Origin: Hymenobacter terrestris
GTDB lineage: Bacteria; Bacteroidota; Bacteroidia; Cytophagales; Hymenobacteraceae
Direction: 5' to 3'
Assembly: GCF_013377905.1 (NCBI RefSeq)
Contig: NZ_JABKAV010000013.1
Coordinates: forward strand, 23,307 to 87,306
Length of the DNA stretch: 64,000 nt
In this document: in pieces, positions 41,852-50,641 of the stretch
How positions within the stretch are numbered: the stretch's first letter is position 1
Layout of the letters: each line of letters begins with the position of its first letter
Notes under the pieces: generated by a model
What the model saw: the letters and a program-made list of their open reading frames with translations, nothing else
Told to the model about the DNA's origin: nothing
Database searches by the model: none
Program-made: the position numbers and the translations under genes

Positions 41852-43132
41852 TCACTCCACCACCACTCCGCCTTTTACCACCAATTTCACCACCCTCAGA
41901 GCACTGATGTTCTGGGTCGGGTCGCCGGAAACGGCCACCATATCGGCCAGTAGGCCGGGCTTTAGCTGGCCGCGGTCGGGGAGTTGGAAAAGGCGGGCGT
42001 TGGTGCTGGTGAGGCCGCGCAGGGCCTGCAGGCTCGTCAGGCCGTATTCGCGCACCAGCAGCTCGGCTTCGCGCAGGTTGTCGCCGTGGGCAAATACGCC
42101 CGCGTCGCCACCAATGGCTAGCTCCACGCCACTTTGCAGGGCGGCTTTCATACTCAGGCGCTTTTGTTGAATGCGCTCGGGCTCGGGGCCGGTGCCCTTC
42201 TGCCAGCCGCGGTACTGGGCTACGGCGTCGCCGGCCGCTACGGTGGGGCACAGAGCCACGCCGCTCTGCTTCATCAGCTTGAATATTTCCAGCGTGCCGC
42301 CGTCGCCATGCTCAATGGTTTGCACGCCGGCCAGCGTGGCGCGGCGCATGCCTTCGGGCGTGCCGGCGTGGGCCACCACGGGCCGGCCGGCGCTCCGGGC
42401 GGTCTGCACAATCAGGTTCAGCTCGTCCTGCGAAAACGTGGGTCGGCTGGGCTCGCCGGGGCCCCAGCGGTAATCAGCGTACACTTTGATGATGTCGGCA
42501 CCCTTGCCGATTTGCTCACGCACGGCCCGGATGAGGTTGTCGGTGCCGTCGGCCTCCTGGGCTCCTTGGGGTACTTCGATATCAACCGAAAGCTTGGGAC
42601 CGTAGGAGCCGGTGGCCACCAAGGCGCGAGTGGCTACCAGCAGCCGCGGCCCCGGAATCAGTCCCCGGTCAATTGCCTGCTTAAGGCCCACATCGGCATA
42701 GCCAGCGCCCTCACTGCCCAAGTCGCGGGCCGTTGTAAAGCCAGCGGCCAGCGTGGCGCGGGCGTGCGCCGTGGCCCGGGCCACGCGCAGCGCTTCCGAT
42801 TCGAGCAGCACTTGGTCGTTCCAGGGTGTTTCGTTGTAGGGGTGCAGTAATAGGTGGCTGTGGCCCTCAATGAGGCCCGGCAGCAGCGTGAGGCCCGGCA
42901 GCTCCAAGGTGCGCGTGCCAGCCGGAGCCGTTAGCTGGGCTGCCGGCCCCACAGCCTTTATTTTGTCACCCTCCGTCAGTACCGCCCAGCCGGGGTGCAG
43001 CGTCTGGCCATCGAACACAGCGGCGGGCCGAAGAAGCAGAGCAGCTGGAGCAGTCGGGGAGGTAACAGGCGGTTGGGCCCGCAGGGGGCTGGATGTCAGA
43101 AATAAAAAGGCAAGAAGTGGGAGAGGGCGCAA
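41852..43132 (-). CDS. Secreted amidohydrolase (imidazolonepropionase/prolidase type)
   Basis: A 426-residue metal-dependent hydrolase with signal peptide MRPLPLLAFLFLTSSPLRAQ. Metal ligands are in LIEGHSHLLLHP (HxH), the bridging Lys in ADIIKVYADY, His in PVVAHAGTPEG and TIEHGDGG, and the last Asp in ELAIGGDAGVF. Such exported enzymes often cleave dipeptides or cyclic amides; this fits the peptidase-rich neighbourhood (S46 upstream). Substrate unknown. Confidence 0.87.
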   Translation of the reverse strand: MRPLPLLAFLFLTSSPLRAQPPVTSPTAPAALLLRPAAVFDGQTLHPGWAVLTEGDKIKAVGPAAQLTAPAGTRTLELPGLTLLPGLIEGHSHLLLHPYNETPWNDQVLLESEALRVARATAHARATLAAGFTTARDLGSEGAGYADVGLKQAIDRGLIPGPRLLVATRALVATGSYGPKLSVDIEVPQGAQEADGTDNLIRAVREQIGKGADIIKVYADYRWGPGEPSRPTFSQDELNLIVQTARSAGRPVVAHAGTPEGMRRATLAGVQTIEHGDGGTLEIFKLMKQSGVALCPTVAAGDAVAQYRGWQKGTGPEPERIQQKRLSMKAALQSGVELAIGGDAGVFAHGDNLREAELLVREYGLTSLQALRGLTSTNARLFQLPDRGQLKPGLLADMVAVSGDPTQNISALRVVKLVVKGGVVVE

Positions 43133-43214
43133 GGGCAGTAGCAGATGTGGTGGCAGTGCTTAAAGCTACGGCTGCCGCAGGAGTTTTTACCGCAACTGGC
43201 CAGTATAAAACCAA

Positions 43215-43262
43215 GGCAGCCCGCGGCGGGAGTTGTCGTAACAACTTCCGCCGCGGGCTGCC
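43215..43262 (-). terminator. Terminator of the S46 peptidase gene
   Basis: A 22-bp stem (43215-43236 with 43241-43262, one G-T pair), CGTA loop, and a T-rich stretch on the minus strand. Confidence 0.85.
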
Positions 43263-43292
43263 TGCCGGGCTATATATGAGTGCGTGGGGCTG

Positions 43293-45536
43293 CTAGGCCT
43301 TTTTGCGCTTCACTTTTACCTTCTTCAGCTTCTTGTCCGGCGTAGCATCGGTAGCCGAATCCGAGGCCCCAACGAGGGTCATTTCCTTCACTAAATGGCC
43401 GGCGCTGGCGTATTTATCCACCACGAACAGCATGTAGCGTACGTCGAGGGTGATGTTGCGCACGCGGTCGGGGTCGAACATGATGTCGGACATGGTGCCT
43501 TCCCAGTTGCGGTCGAAGTTGATGCCGATCAGCTCGCCGTTGCCGTTGATGACGGGCGAGCCGGAGTTGCCGCCGGTGGTGTGGTTGGTGGCAATAAAGG
43601 CTACCGGCACCGAGCCCTTGTAAGCGTAAGGGCCGTAGTCCTTGGTCTGGTACAATTCCGAGAGGCGGGCCGGTACTTCAAACTCGGGGTTGGTGGGGTC
43701 GGCCTTCTCCATAATGCCGTCGAGGGTCGTGTAGAAGTCGTATTTCACGCCGTCGGCGGGCTCATAACCGGCTACCTCGCCGTAAGCCAGCCGCAGGGTA
43801 GAATTGGCATCGGGGTAGAACTTGCGCTCGGGCTGTTGCAGGCGCAGGCCGGCCACATAGGTGCGCTGGAGCAGGGCAATCTGGTCGGTGGCCACATTAT
43901 AGCCGGGCAGAATGGCCGTGCGGTAGTTGCTGACAATGGCTGTTGCAAGCTTCAAAGCGGGGTCCTGGCGCAAAGCATCGGGTTTGCCGGCCGCCACTTC
44001 ATCAAGCACGGCCTGGGCGCTGGCTTCTGAAGTCAGGCGCGACTTGCCGTATAGCTGGGCCACGTAGGAGGCCCAGCCGGTGGTGGCGTACTGCTTCTGC
44101 AGCTCCTTCACATAGGCCGGCAGTAGCGCGGCCGGGGTGCCATTAGCGTAGAGCGGTAGCAACTGGGTAGCGACCTTTTGGTCGGTGGTAGCGCTGTAGT
44201 TCTTGAAGAAACTGGTTGTGCCTTTTTTGGCTTTTTCCACGGCCATGGCCAAGTCGGCGGCGGGTGCTTTGCCACCGGCCAGCTCCAGCAGCGGCTGCAG
44301 GCTGTTGGCGTAGGCCACCAGCTCCACGCCCAATGCGGCCTCGCTCACGTAGTCACGGGCCAGGGTGTAGTCACGGCCCTGGGCATAGTTACGCTGCAAT
44401 TCGGGCAGCAGGCCAGCAAAGGTGGCGCGGCGGGCAGCATCGCCCGACTCGGCCCAGCGCTGGAACTCGGCTTCGCGCTGCTGCTTTACGCGCACGGCGT
44501 CGAGCTTGCGCAGGCCGCGGTTCTCGCCGATCCACTTTTTCCAGTAATTGGCCAGGCTGGCGTATTTAGCGGCGTACTGAATCCGCACCTTGTCAGATGC
44601 TTTCATGTCGGTGTCGAGCGCCTTCAGCTTGGCGTCGCGGACAGCAATTTTGGCCGGGTTCGACAGCGAGTACACCTCATCGACGCCCCAGCTGGTGAGG
44701 TACTCGTTGGTGCGGCCGGGAAAGCCGAAGACCATGGTAAAGTCGCCGGGCTGCACGCCGGCCAGCGAAATGGGCAGGTGGTAACGGGGCTTGAAGGGCT
44801 TGTTGTCGGGCGAGTAAGGGGCGGGTTTGTTGTCGGGGCCGGCATAGATGCGGAACAGGCTGAAGTCGCCGGTGTGGCGGGGCCAGGCCCAGTTGTCGGT
44901 GTCGCCCCCGAACTTACCGATGCTGCTCGGCGGCGCGCCCACCAGCCGGATGTCCTGGAACACCTCGGTAACGAACATATAGTACTCGTTGCCATTGAAC
45001 ATGGGTCGCACGAAGGCCTGGTAGCCGGTGCCCTGCACGGCGGCCTGGGCCACGCGCTGGCTGTTCTGCTGCACCAGCTGCTCGCGCTGGCCTTCGGCAA
45101 TACCCGTCGCCGGAATGCCGGCCAGAACCTGGCTCGTCACGTCTTCCATGCGCACAATGAAGGTGGCAGTCAGGCCCGGGTTGGGCAACTCCTGACCGGG
45201 CGTCATGGCCCAGTAGCCTTTCGTGAGGTAGTCGTTTTCGACCGACGAGTGGCTCTGGATCTGGCCGTAGCCGCAGTGGTGGTTGGTGAGCAGTAGGCCC
45301 TGGTCGGAGATGATTTCGCCGGTGCAGCCGCCGCCGAACTGTACGATGGCATCTTTGAGGCTGCCCTGGTTGATGGAGTAAATCTGCTCGGCCGTCAGCT
45401 TGAGGCCTTTTTTCTGCATGTCGGCCTCGTTGAGCTGCTTGAGCAGCAACGGCAGCCACATGCCTTCATCGGCGCGGGCCGATAGGGTAGTGAGGAGGAT
45501 GAGGGCCAGCAGCGCCAGCCGGGAGCGTAAGGTCAT
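43293..45536 (-). CDS. S46 family dipeptidyl peptidase (DPP7-like)
   Basis: A 747-residue exported serine peptidase that cuts dipeptides from peptide N-termini; it feeds amino-acid use in Bacteroidota. Signal peptide MTLRSRLALLALILLTTLSA. The catalytic His lies in LLLTNHHCGYGQIQSHSSVE and the nucleophile in TGGNSGSPVINGNGELIGIN. GINFDRNWEG near the S1 site looks more like DPP7 (hydrophobic P1) than DPP11 (acidic P1), but this is from memory of the family and not certain. It ends in a basic KKLKKVKVKRKKA tail that is unusual. Confidence 0.9.
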   Translation of the reverse strand: MTLRSRLALLALILLTTLSARADEGMWLPLLLKQLNEADMQKKGLKLTAEQIYSINQGSLKDAIVQFGGGCTGEIISDQGLLLTNHHCGYGQIQSHSSVENDYLTKGYWAMTPGQELPNPGLTATFIVRMEDVTSQVLAGIPATGIAEGQREQLVQQNSQRVAQAAVQGTGYQAFVRPMFNGNEYYMFVTEVFQDIRLVGAPPSSIGKFGGDTDNWAWPRHTGDFSLFRIYAGPDNKPAPYSPDNKPFKPRYHLPISLAGVQPGDFTMVFGFPGRTNEYLTSWGVDEVYSLSNPAKIAVRDAKLKALDTDMKASDKVRIQYAAKYASLANYWKKWIGENRGLRKLDAVRVKQQREAEFQRWAESGDAARRATFAGLLPELQRNYAQGRDYTLARDYVSEAALGVELVAYANSLQPLLELAGGKAPAADLAMAVEKAKKGTTSFFKNYSATTDQKVATQLLPLYANGTPAALLPAYVKELQKQYATTGWASYVAQLYGKSRLTSEASAQAVLDEVAAGKPDALRQDPALKLATAIVSNYRTAILPGYNVATDQIALLQRTYVAGLRLQQPERKFYPDANSTLRLAYGEVAGYEPADGVKYDFYTTLDGIMEKADPTNPEFEVPARLSELYQTKDYGPYAYKGSVPVAFIATNHTTGGNSGSPVINGNGELIGINFDRNWEGTMSDIMFDPDRVRNITLDVRYMLFVVDKYASAGHLVKEMTLVGASDSATDATPDKKLKKVKVKRKKA

Positions 45537-45640
45537 GAAAACGGAAATGGATGGAAAGATCAGGACGCTAATTTACGGTTTTAGCTGCTTGGGTACCTCC
45601 GGCGGCGTAGGTCGTATGTTCTGCAAAAAAGTGCAGCGCA

Positions 45641-45674
45641 AACGAAAAACGCCCACCCGAAACGGGATGGGCGT
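45641..45674 (-). terminator. Terminator of the YkvA-family gene
   Basis: Stem ACGCCCACCCG / CGGGATGGGCGT with an AAA loop; the minus strand continues with T5. Confidence 0.8.
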
Positions 45675-45760
45675 GAATAAACCAGTAAATCAGGAGCGAT
45701 AAAAGCATCGGCCAGCAGAACGAGTCTGCACTATTTGCTCCATCTGCAACATCTGTGATT

Positions 45761-46282
45761 TTAGGAGTGACCCAACTCGGCTACAGCGGGCAGTTGCTCG
45801 GCCTTGGTATACGAATCGGTGGGTTTTTGAGCGGCAGCCGGCAGGTCGTTGGTTTCATTTGTGGCGTGGGTTTGCTCCCAATCGCGGAATCTTTCCAGCT
45901 CACTCTGGAACTTGCCAACAAACCAGCTAATCAGAGCCAGATCATCGAGGAAGCCCACTACGGGAATGAAATCAGGTACTAAATCGATGGGGCTGAGCAC
46001 GTACAGCAGCACACCCAGGCCCGAAACGATGGTGCCGGTTTCCACCTGCCGGTAGTCGCCGCTCACGTAATTGCGCACGAGGCGGATGAGCGTGTAGGCT
46101 ACCGAGAACAACTGCTTGAACTTGTTGTCGCCGCTTTCCTTGCTGGCGAGCTTATTGGCCGTTTCATTGAGTACCAGCACCACCTTGAACGGGCGGCCCA
46201 GCAGCTTGCCGGCTTTGTTGATGAACACACTGAAGAGCGCGTTTTTGGAAATGGAGAGGCCTTTTTCGGCAAGAGAAGACAT
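45761..46282 (-). CDS. YkvA family (DUF1232) membrane protein
   Basis: A 173-residue protein with the DUF1232 core: VSGLGVLLYVLSPIDLVPDF then IPVVGFLDDLALISWFVGKF. A helical N-terminal part (NKAGKLLGRPFKVVLVLNET) precedes it and a polar tail follows. Function unknown for the family; likely membrane-associated. ATG 46282 (MSSLAEKGLSI) is preferred to the longer open frame. Confidence 0.85.
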   Translation of the reverse strand: MSSLAEKGLSISKNALFSVFINKAGKLLGRPFKVVLVLNETANKLASKESGDNKFKQLFSVAYTLIRLVRNYVSGDYRQVETGTIVSGLGVLLYVLSPIDLVPDFIPVVGFLDDLALISWFVGKFQSELERFRDWEQTHATNETNDLPAAAQKPTDSYTKAEQLPAVAELGHS

Positions 46283-46378
46283 AGAATGGGATATAAGATT
46301 GAGATGACCCGGTGTACGCGCAGGCGCGGGCCCGCGTTGCCGCCAGTGCTTCGGCAGGAGGCATTTGCCGCAATGGCT

Positions 46379-46386
46379 TACCTTCG
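46379..46386 (+). promoter_or_regulatory. TACCTTCG near-consensus -7 element before dinB-like gene
   Basis: One mismatch to TAnnTTTG, ending four bases before ATG 46391. If used, the transcript starts at that ATG and the in-frame ATG at 46373 would be outside it. Confidence 0.3.
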
Positions 46387-46390
46387 GCCC

Positions 46391-46921
46391 ATGAGCCCAT
46401 TTCTGACCCCACCCGCCACCACCGAGTACGCCCCGTTCTATGCCAACTACGTGCGCCTGGCCGGCTCCGACCCGCTGCAGGCCCTGCGCACCCAACCCCC
46501 GGTGCTATACCAACTGCTGGCAGACCTCAGCAACGAGCAGGCCCTGTTTCGGTACGCGCCGGGCAAGTGGAACATCAAGGAAAAGCTGGTGCATATGATT
46601 GATACGGAGCGTATTTTCGCCTACCGCGCCCTACGTATAGGCCGCGGCGACACCACCCCGCTGCCCGGCTACGAGCAGGACGATTACGTGCTCTTGTCGG
46701 AGGCTGATTCCCGCCCGCTGGCCAATATTCTGGCCGAGTACGACGCCGTACGGGCCGCCTCACTCTGTATGTTTGAGTCATTTGGGGCAGCGGCGGCCGA
46801 TCGGATTGGTACGGCCAGCGACCGGCCGGTGAGCGTGCGTGCCCTAGCCTACATGTTGGCCGGGCATGAGGCCCATCATCTGCAGCTTTTGCAGGAACGG
46901 TACCTGCCCAATATGGCGTAA
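46391..46921 (+). CDS. DinB-family four-helix protein
   Basis: A 176-residue DinB/YfiT-like protein, a metal-binding four-helix bundle that often works with low-molecular thiols. The His residues fit the family triad: EKLVHMIDTERIFAYRALRI and YMLAGHEAHHLQLLQERYLP. PGKWNIKEKL (the usual GKWSIKE) is the family start. ATG 46391 is preferred; an in-frame ATG at 46373 is possible. Partner thiol and reaction unknown. Confidence 0.85.
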   Translation: MSPFLTPPATTEYAPFYANYVRLAGSDPLQALRTQPPVLYQLLADLSNEQALFRYAPGKWNIKEKLVHMIDTERIFAYRALRIGRGDTTPLPGYEQDDYVLLSEADSRPLANILAEYDAVRAASLCMFESFGAAAADRIGTASDRPVSVRALAYMLAGHEAHHLQLLQERYLPNMA

Positions 46922-47015
46922 CTTCGGGTTCTGGTCTGCCGCGCGAGTCTGCAAATCTGCTTCCATTCCCGGCAAGGCCTTATCTTGGACGAATTCACCC
47001 CTAAAACCTACCACT

Positions 47016-47132
47016 ATGGCTAAAGCCCAAGAACCCCGCAAAGAGAAAAAGAAGGAGCCCGCCAAGACCACGAAGGAGAAAAAGGCGGCCAAAGACGAGA
47101 AGAAGGCCCTTAAGTCCCGTCAGCAGGACTAA
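47016..47132 (+). CDS. 38-residue Lys-rich small protein
   Basis: A short frame encoding a polar, highly basic peptide (MAKAQEPRKEKKKEPAKTTK, then EKKAAKDEKKALKSRQQD); 14 of 38 residues are Lys. No fold or family is evident; it is probably disordered and may bind nucleic acid. It has an ATG, a TATCTTGG element 27 bases before it and a strong terminator after it, so it is likely expressed. Confidence 0.6.
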   Translation: MAKAQEPRKEKKKEPAKTTKEKKAAKDEKKALKSRQQD

Positions 47133-47155
47133 TCTGCTGCCACTAACAAGCCATA

Positions 47156-47191
47156 AGAAAGGCACTGCAACTCCGGTTGCAGTGCCTTTCT
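47156..47191. terminator. Bidirectional terminator
   Basis: A 16-bp perfect stem (AGAAAGGCACTGCAAC / GTTGCAGTGCCTTTCT) with a TCCG loop, between the Lys-rich gene and the convergent AlbA_2 gene. Confidence 0.9.
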
Positions 47192-47208
47192 GGTTTTGAG
47201 GCGAACCT

Positions 47209-47847
47209 TCAGAAGGTGTAGTAAACCTCTTTTTGCTTGTCGTGGTGCTTAATGTAGCCGTGCAGCGTGAGCTTGATGAGGGTACGGTGGGCGCGGCGCT
47301 GGCCAATGTTGAGCAGCTTCTGGTACTGGGCCAGCGTGATGCGCGGATGCTGGCGCAGGTATTCCAACACGGCCAGCTCTTCGCGGTTGAGCGGAATCCG
47401 CTCGAAACGGCCGGTTTCGGGGGCGGCTTCGCGTTCCAGTACTTTTTCGGTGAGCTGGCTGGTTTGTACGCTCTGGTCGCGCACCCGCACGTAGGCCCGC
47501 CAGTCGCCGTCGGCCACTTGGGCGCGGTGGGGCTTGGTGGCGCTTTCGGGCACCGTTACCACCAGCACCGTCCGGCCCTCGTGGTCCTCCACGGCCTTGA
47601 ACTGCAGTTGCTCGTCCAGCGGCGGGTCTATGTAATGGCGGGCGGCCTCGCGCAGCTGGTAGAGTTCTTCCTCCACATCGCGCACACCCATTATGCGGCC
47701 CTTATCATCAACGCCCACCAGCACTTGGCCGCCGCGCGTGTTGGCCAGCGAGGCCAGCGTGCGGGCAATGCGCGTGGGGTGGGTGGTGCGCTGCTTGAAT
47801 TCCAGCCGCTCGCCCTCGCCCTGCCGGATAAGTTCAAGTAAATCCAT
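47209..47847 (-). CDS. AlbA_2 (Schlafen-like) domain regulator
   Basis: A 212-residue protein. The N-terminal AlbA_2 domain opens with GERLEFKQRTTHPTRIARTL and contains ANTRGGQVLVGVDDKGRIMG, a putative DNA/ATP-binding region. The C-terminus (ELAVLEYLRQHPRITLAQYQ, then NIGQRRAHRTLIKL) is a winged-helix-like DNA-binding segment. Such proteins act as transcription regulators; targets unknown. ATG 47847 (MDLLELIRQGEG) is the family start. Confidence 0.82.
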   Translation of the reverse strand: MDLLELIRQGEGERLEFKQRTTHPTRIARTLASLANTRGGQVLVGVDDKGRIMGVRDVEEELYQLREAARHYIDPPLDEQLQFKAVEDHEGRTVLVVTVPESATKPHRAQVADGDWRAYVRVRDQSVQTSQLTEKVLEREAAPETGRFERIPLNREELAVLEYLRQHPRITLAQYQKLLNIGQRRAHRTLIKLTLHGYIKHHDKQKEVYYTF

Positions 47848-47930
47848 AGCGAGAAAACAGCCGGAGGGGCCAAAATGTCCGGAAATGCTATCTGCCAACC
47901 ACCGATGGCGGCGCTAGCCTGTTGGCGGCC

Positions 47931-48806
47931 TTATTCGATGCCGGTTTCCTCGGCCGAAATCCGCCACAGGCGGCTGGCTTCGGTGCTGCTGCTGGCCCGG
48001 TCGGAGCAGCGGGCAATGCGTCGGCCGGTGATGTACTGCCCGTTGAGGCGGGCCGCTTCGGGCGCGGAGGCCAGGAAAAGGGTTGTTTCGGCACCTTTTT
48101 CGGGGGCTATCATCAGGGGCCGGGCCATCCACCACATGGCCTTCATTACGGCCGAGGTGTCGGCGCGCATTAGGGCCGTATCTACCATGCCGGGGTGCAG
48201 GCAGTTGGCCGTGATATTCGTCAGGTCGAGACGGTTGGCCAGCTCCTTGGTGAACAGGATGTTGGCCAACTTGGAGTCGGCGTAAGCGGTCAGCCAGCTG
48301 TATTTCTCGGGTGAGTTGCGTACCTCCTGCTCCGGCTCAATCTCGCCTACCCAGTGCGCCACCGACGAAACCGTAACTACCCGGGCCCGTTCGGCGGCAT
48401 CGAGCAGCGGCAGCAGCAGGTTGGTAAGGGCATAGGGCGCCAAGTGGTTGGTAGCCCAGCTCAGCTCGTGGCCTTCGTCGGTGAGGGTGAAGCGGCCGGG
48501 CATAATGCCGGCATTATTCACCAGAATATCTAATTGGCTGAATTCCTGCTTCATCTGCTCGGCCAGCGCACGCACATTGCGCAGCAACGACAAATCAAAG
48601 CACTTAACGTGTACCGCTGCATCGGGTCCGGCGGCTTGCTGAATGGCCTCTTGAGCACGGGCGGCCTTCTCGGTGTCGCGGCCAACCAGCACCACGCGGG
48701 CTCCCTGGCGGGCCAGCTCGCGGGCCGTTACCAGGCCAATACCGCTGGTTGCGCCGGTTACCAGGGCCGTCTGGCCCGCCAGTGGCCGCAAGGAATCTGA
48801 ACTCAT
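47931..48806 (-). CDS. SDR oxidoreductase, retinol dehydrogenase-like
   Basis: A 291-residue classical SDR: ALVTGATSGIGLVTARELAR, DILVNNAGIMPGRFTLTDEG, catalytic VVTVSSVAHWVGEI and YADSKLANILFTKELA (YxxxK with Asp at position 2). Relatives reduce retinol-like or lipid carbonyls; in bacteria the substrate is usually unknown. ATG 48806. It is intact, unlike the SDR at 7402. Confidence 0.88.
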   Translation of the reverse strand: MSSDSLRPLAGQTALVTGATSGIGLVTARELARQGARVVLVGRDTEKAARAQEAIQQAAGPDAAVHVKCFDLSLLRNVRALAEQMKQEFSQLDILVNNAGIMPGRFTLTDEGHELSWATNHLAPYALTNLLLPLLDAAERARVVTVSSVAHWVGEIEPEQEVRNSPEKYSWLTAYADSKLANILFTKELANRLDLTNITANCLHPGMVDTALMRADTSAVMKAMWWMARPLMIAPEKGAETTLFLASAPEAARLNGQYITGRRIARCSDRASSSTEASRLWRISAEETGIE

Positions 48807-48979
48807 ACGGAAATTGTACAAAAGTGCCTGGTAGGCGGATAAGCGGATACGGAAGCCGGATTGACGAGCCAGCCGGACTTTGCCCAGCTGTGTTGCCCGA
48901 AGGCAAGTGCCCGGTCCGGCCGCCGGCTATCAACAATTACGCCAGCCCAGATAGAACGTAGAAAACCCACTCTGGGGTT

Positions 48980-50317
48980 TCAGCCCGCCAGCTGCTGCAT
49001 TTCGACCAGCCGCTGGCTTACCTCAGCCAGCAGAGGCCGCGCCGCTACTTGGGGCTGCTGGCAGCGGGCCTGCCAGTCGCGCAGTTCGGACACGGCGGCG
49101 GCCGTTGCGGGGCGGGGCGTGCAACGGTCGAGTAGCTCTTCGAGCAGATTGCCAAAGGCCCGGCTTTCGAGGCGGGGAAGAAGTTCGGCGGCTTCGGGGT
49201 TGGCTGGTGGCATAAAGCCAGCTGCCCCGAAGTCGCCCAGCAAAGCCGTGCCCACGTCAGTGGCGAGAATGTTGTGAGCGTACAGGTCGCCGTGCATAAT
49301 GCCGCGGTTGTGCAGGTGGGCTGCCGCCGCGGCAATACCGCCGGCCAGCCGCAATAGCGCGGGCAACTCAAATTGAGTGGCGGGCGCGTACTCGTCGCGG
49401 GTGCAGCTGGCTAGGGTGGGCGGACCGGCCAAGTTGGTAAACCCGGGGTCAATCAGCTCCAGCACCAAGCCCTCGGTGCCAGTTGGGTGGCCCGCCAGCC
49501 GGCCTTCCACAGCAATCAGGTTGGGATGGAGCCCCGCGCTAAGGCAGGCCAGCATTTCGGAGTGCGGCAGCCCGTCGCTCGTCACGGCTCCCTTAAACAG
49601 CTTCACGGCTACCGGCTGCGGTGACGCTGAAGCGGGCTGCCACTCGGCGCGGTAAATCACGCCCGACGCGCCCTCGCCCAGCATCTCCCGAAGCTGCAGT
49701 TCGGGCCAGGCAATGGCCGGGCGGGTGGGGTGGCTTTCGGCGGCAGCATCGGCCGCGGCGGACAGCGGGTTTCCAGCAAAGGCCAGCCAGCTCAGCCGCG
49801 GCATCGTCAGCAGCCAGGTAGGCAACTCGTGCAGTTCGTTGGCGGCCAGACGTAGCAGCTCCAGGTTGGTGCAGCGGGCCAGCTCGGGCGGCAGGGTGTG
49901 CAGGCGGTTGCCGGCCAGCATCAGCTTCTGCAGACGCGGGCAGTTGCCAATTTCCAGGGGCAGGGCCTCCAAGGCATTGTCGGTGAGAATGAGCCAGCGC
50001 AACTGCGGCGGCAGCGCCGCGCCCGGCAGCTCCCGAATCTGGTTGGCCTTGAATCCTACCATCTCCAGATTCGGGCACTGGCCCAGCACTTCGGGCACGC
50101 GCTCAAACTGATTGTCGGAGGCAAACAGCACCCGCAGCCGGTGCAGGCGGGGCAGGTCGGCGGGTAGCTCGCGCAGGGCGTTGCCCGAAAGGTTGAGCAC
50201 TTCGAGCGTATCGGCCAGCGTAAATATCTCCGGCGGAAACTCGGTCAAGCCTTCGGCTAAATCCAGCCGGGTGGTGACGGCCAGCTCACCGGACTGTAGT
50301 TGCGTAAGCGTGTGCAT
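48980..50317 (-). CDS. Leucine-rich-repeat protein kinase
   Basis: A 445-residue protein joining LRRs to a kinase domain. Residues 36-185 hold about six 23-residue LRRs (LEVLNLSGNALRELP, LQKLMLAGNRLHTLP pattern). The kinase has a Gly-rich loop LGEGASGVIY (213-222), Lys239 in VAVKLF, catalytic loop MHGDLYAHNIL (Asp344, Asn349) and GDFGAAG (DFG at 362-364). The loop is HGD, not HRD, and the C-lobe is short, so it may be a weak or specialised kinase. No signal peptide or membrane anchor, so it is cytosolic. Partner proteins unknown. Confidence 0.9.
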   Translation of the reverse strand: MHTLTQLQSGELAVTTRLDLAEGLTEFPPEIFTLADTLEVLNLSGNALRELPADLPRLHRLRVLFASDNQFERVPEVLGQCPNLEMVGFKANQIRELPGAALPPQLRWLILTDNALEALPLEIGNCPRLQKLMLAGNRLHTLPPELARCTNLELLRLAANELHELPTWLLTMPRLSWLAFAGNPLSAAADAAAESHPTRPAIAWPELQLREMLGEGASGVIYRAEWQPASASPQPVAVKLFKGAVTSDGLPHSEMLACLSAGLHPNLIAVEGRLAGHPTGTEGLVLELIDPGFTNLAGPPTLASCTRDEYAPATQFELPALLRLAGGIAAAAAHLHNRGIMHGDLYAHNILATDVGTALLGDFGAAGFMPPANPEAAELLPRLESRAFGNLLEELLDRCTPRPATAAAVSELRDWQARCQQPQVAARPLLAEVSQRLVEMQQLAG

Positions 50318-50393
50318 AGGTATAGTAAGTAGGAGGTACCGCCGCGTTCAGGCGTTATTAAGAGCCGCAAAAGTAACGGTAGCCAAAAGGCGG

Positions 50394-50484
50394 TCATGCT
50401 GAGCGAAGCCGAAGCATCTCTACCGCTTTGTTGCAGTTGTTCGACGAAGCGGTAGAGATGCTTCGACTCCGCTCAGCATAATGA
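50394..50484. repeat. Palindromic dispersed repeat, copy B
   Basis: Arms of about 38 bases (TCATGCTGAGCGAAGCCGAA onward, and complement) with a short loop. Shares GTCATGCTGAGC and CATCTCTACCGCTT with copy A at 7223. It lies between the LRR-kinase promoter side and the DUF3127 terminator. Confidence 0.85.
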
Positions 50485-50533
50485 GTTGAAAGAAACATGG
50501 TACTTCTGCACGGCTACTTAATCGCACGGCACG

Positions 50534-50567
50534 AAAAAGCCGCTGCCAGTTGCGGCAGCGGCTTTTT
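50534..50567 (-). terminator. Terminator of the DUF3127 gene
   Basis: A 14-bp stem (AAAAAGCCGCTGCC / GGCAGCGGCTTTTT) in a compact hairpin; strong in both directions. Confidence 0.88.
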
Positions 50568-50641
50568 GCTTTTGAGAAGCTGAGCGTCGGAATAGAGAAG
50601 TTAGATGCTGACCTTTCGCTCCTGACTTCTGGCTTCCAAAA

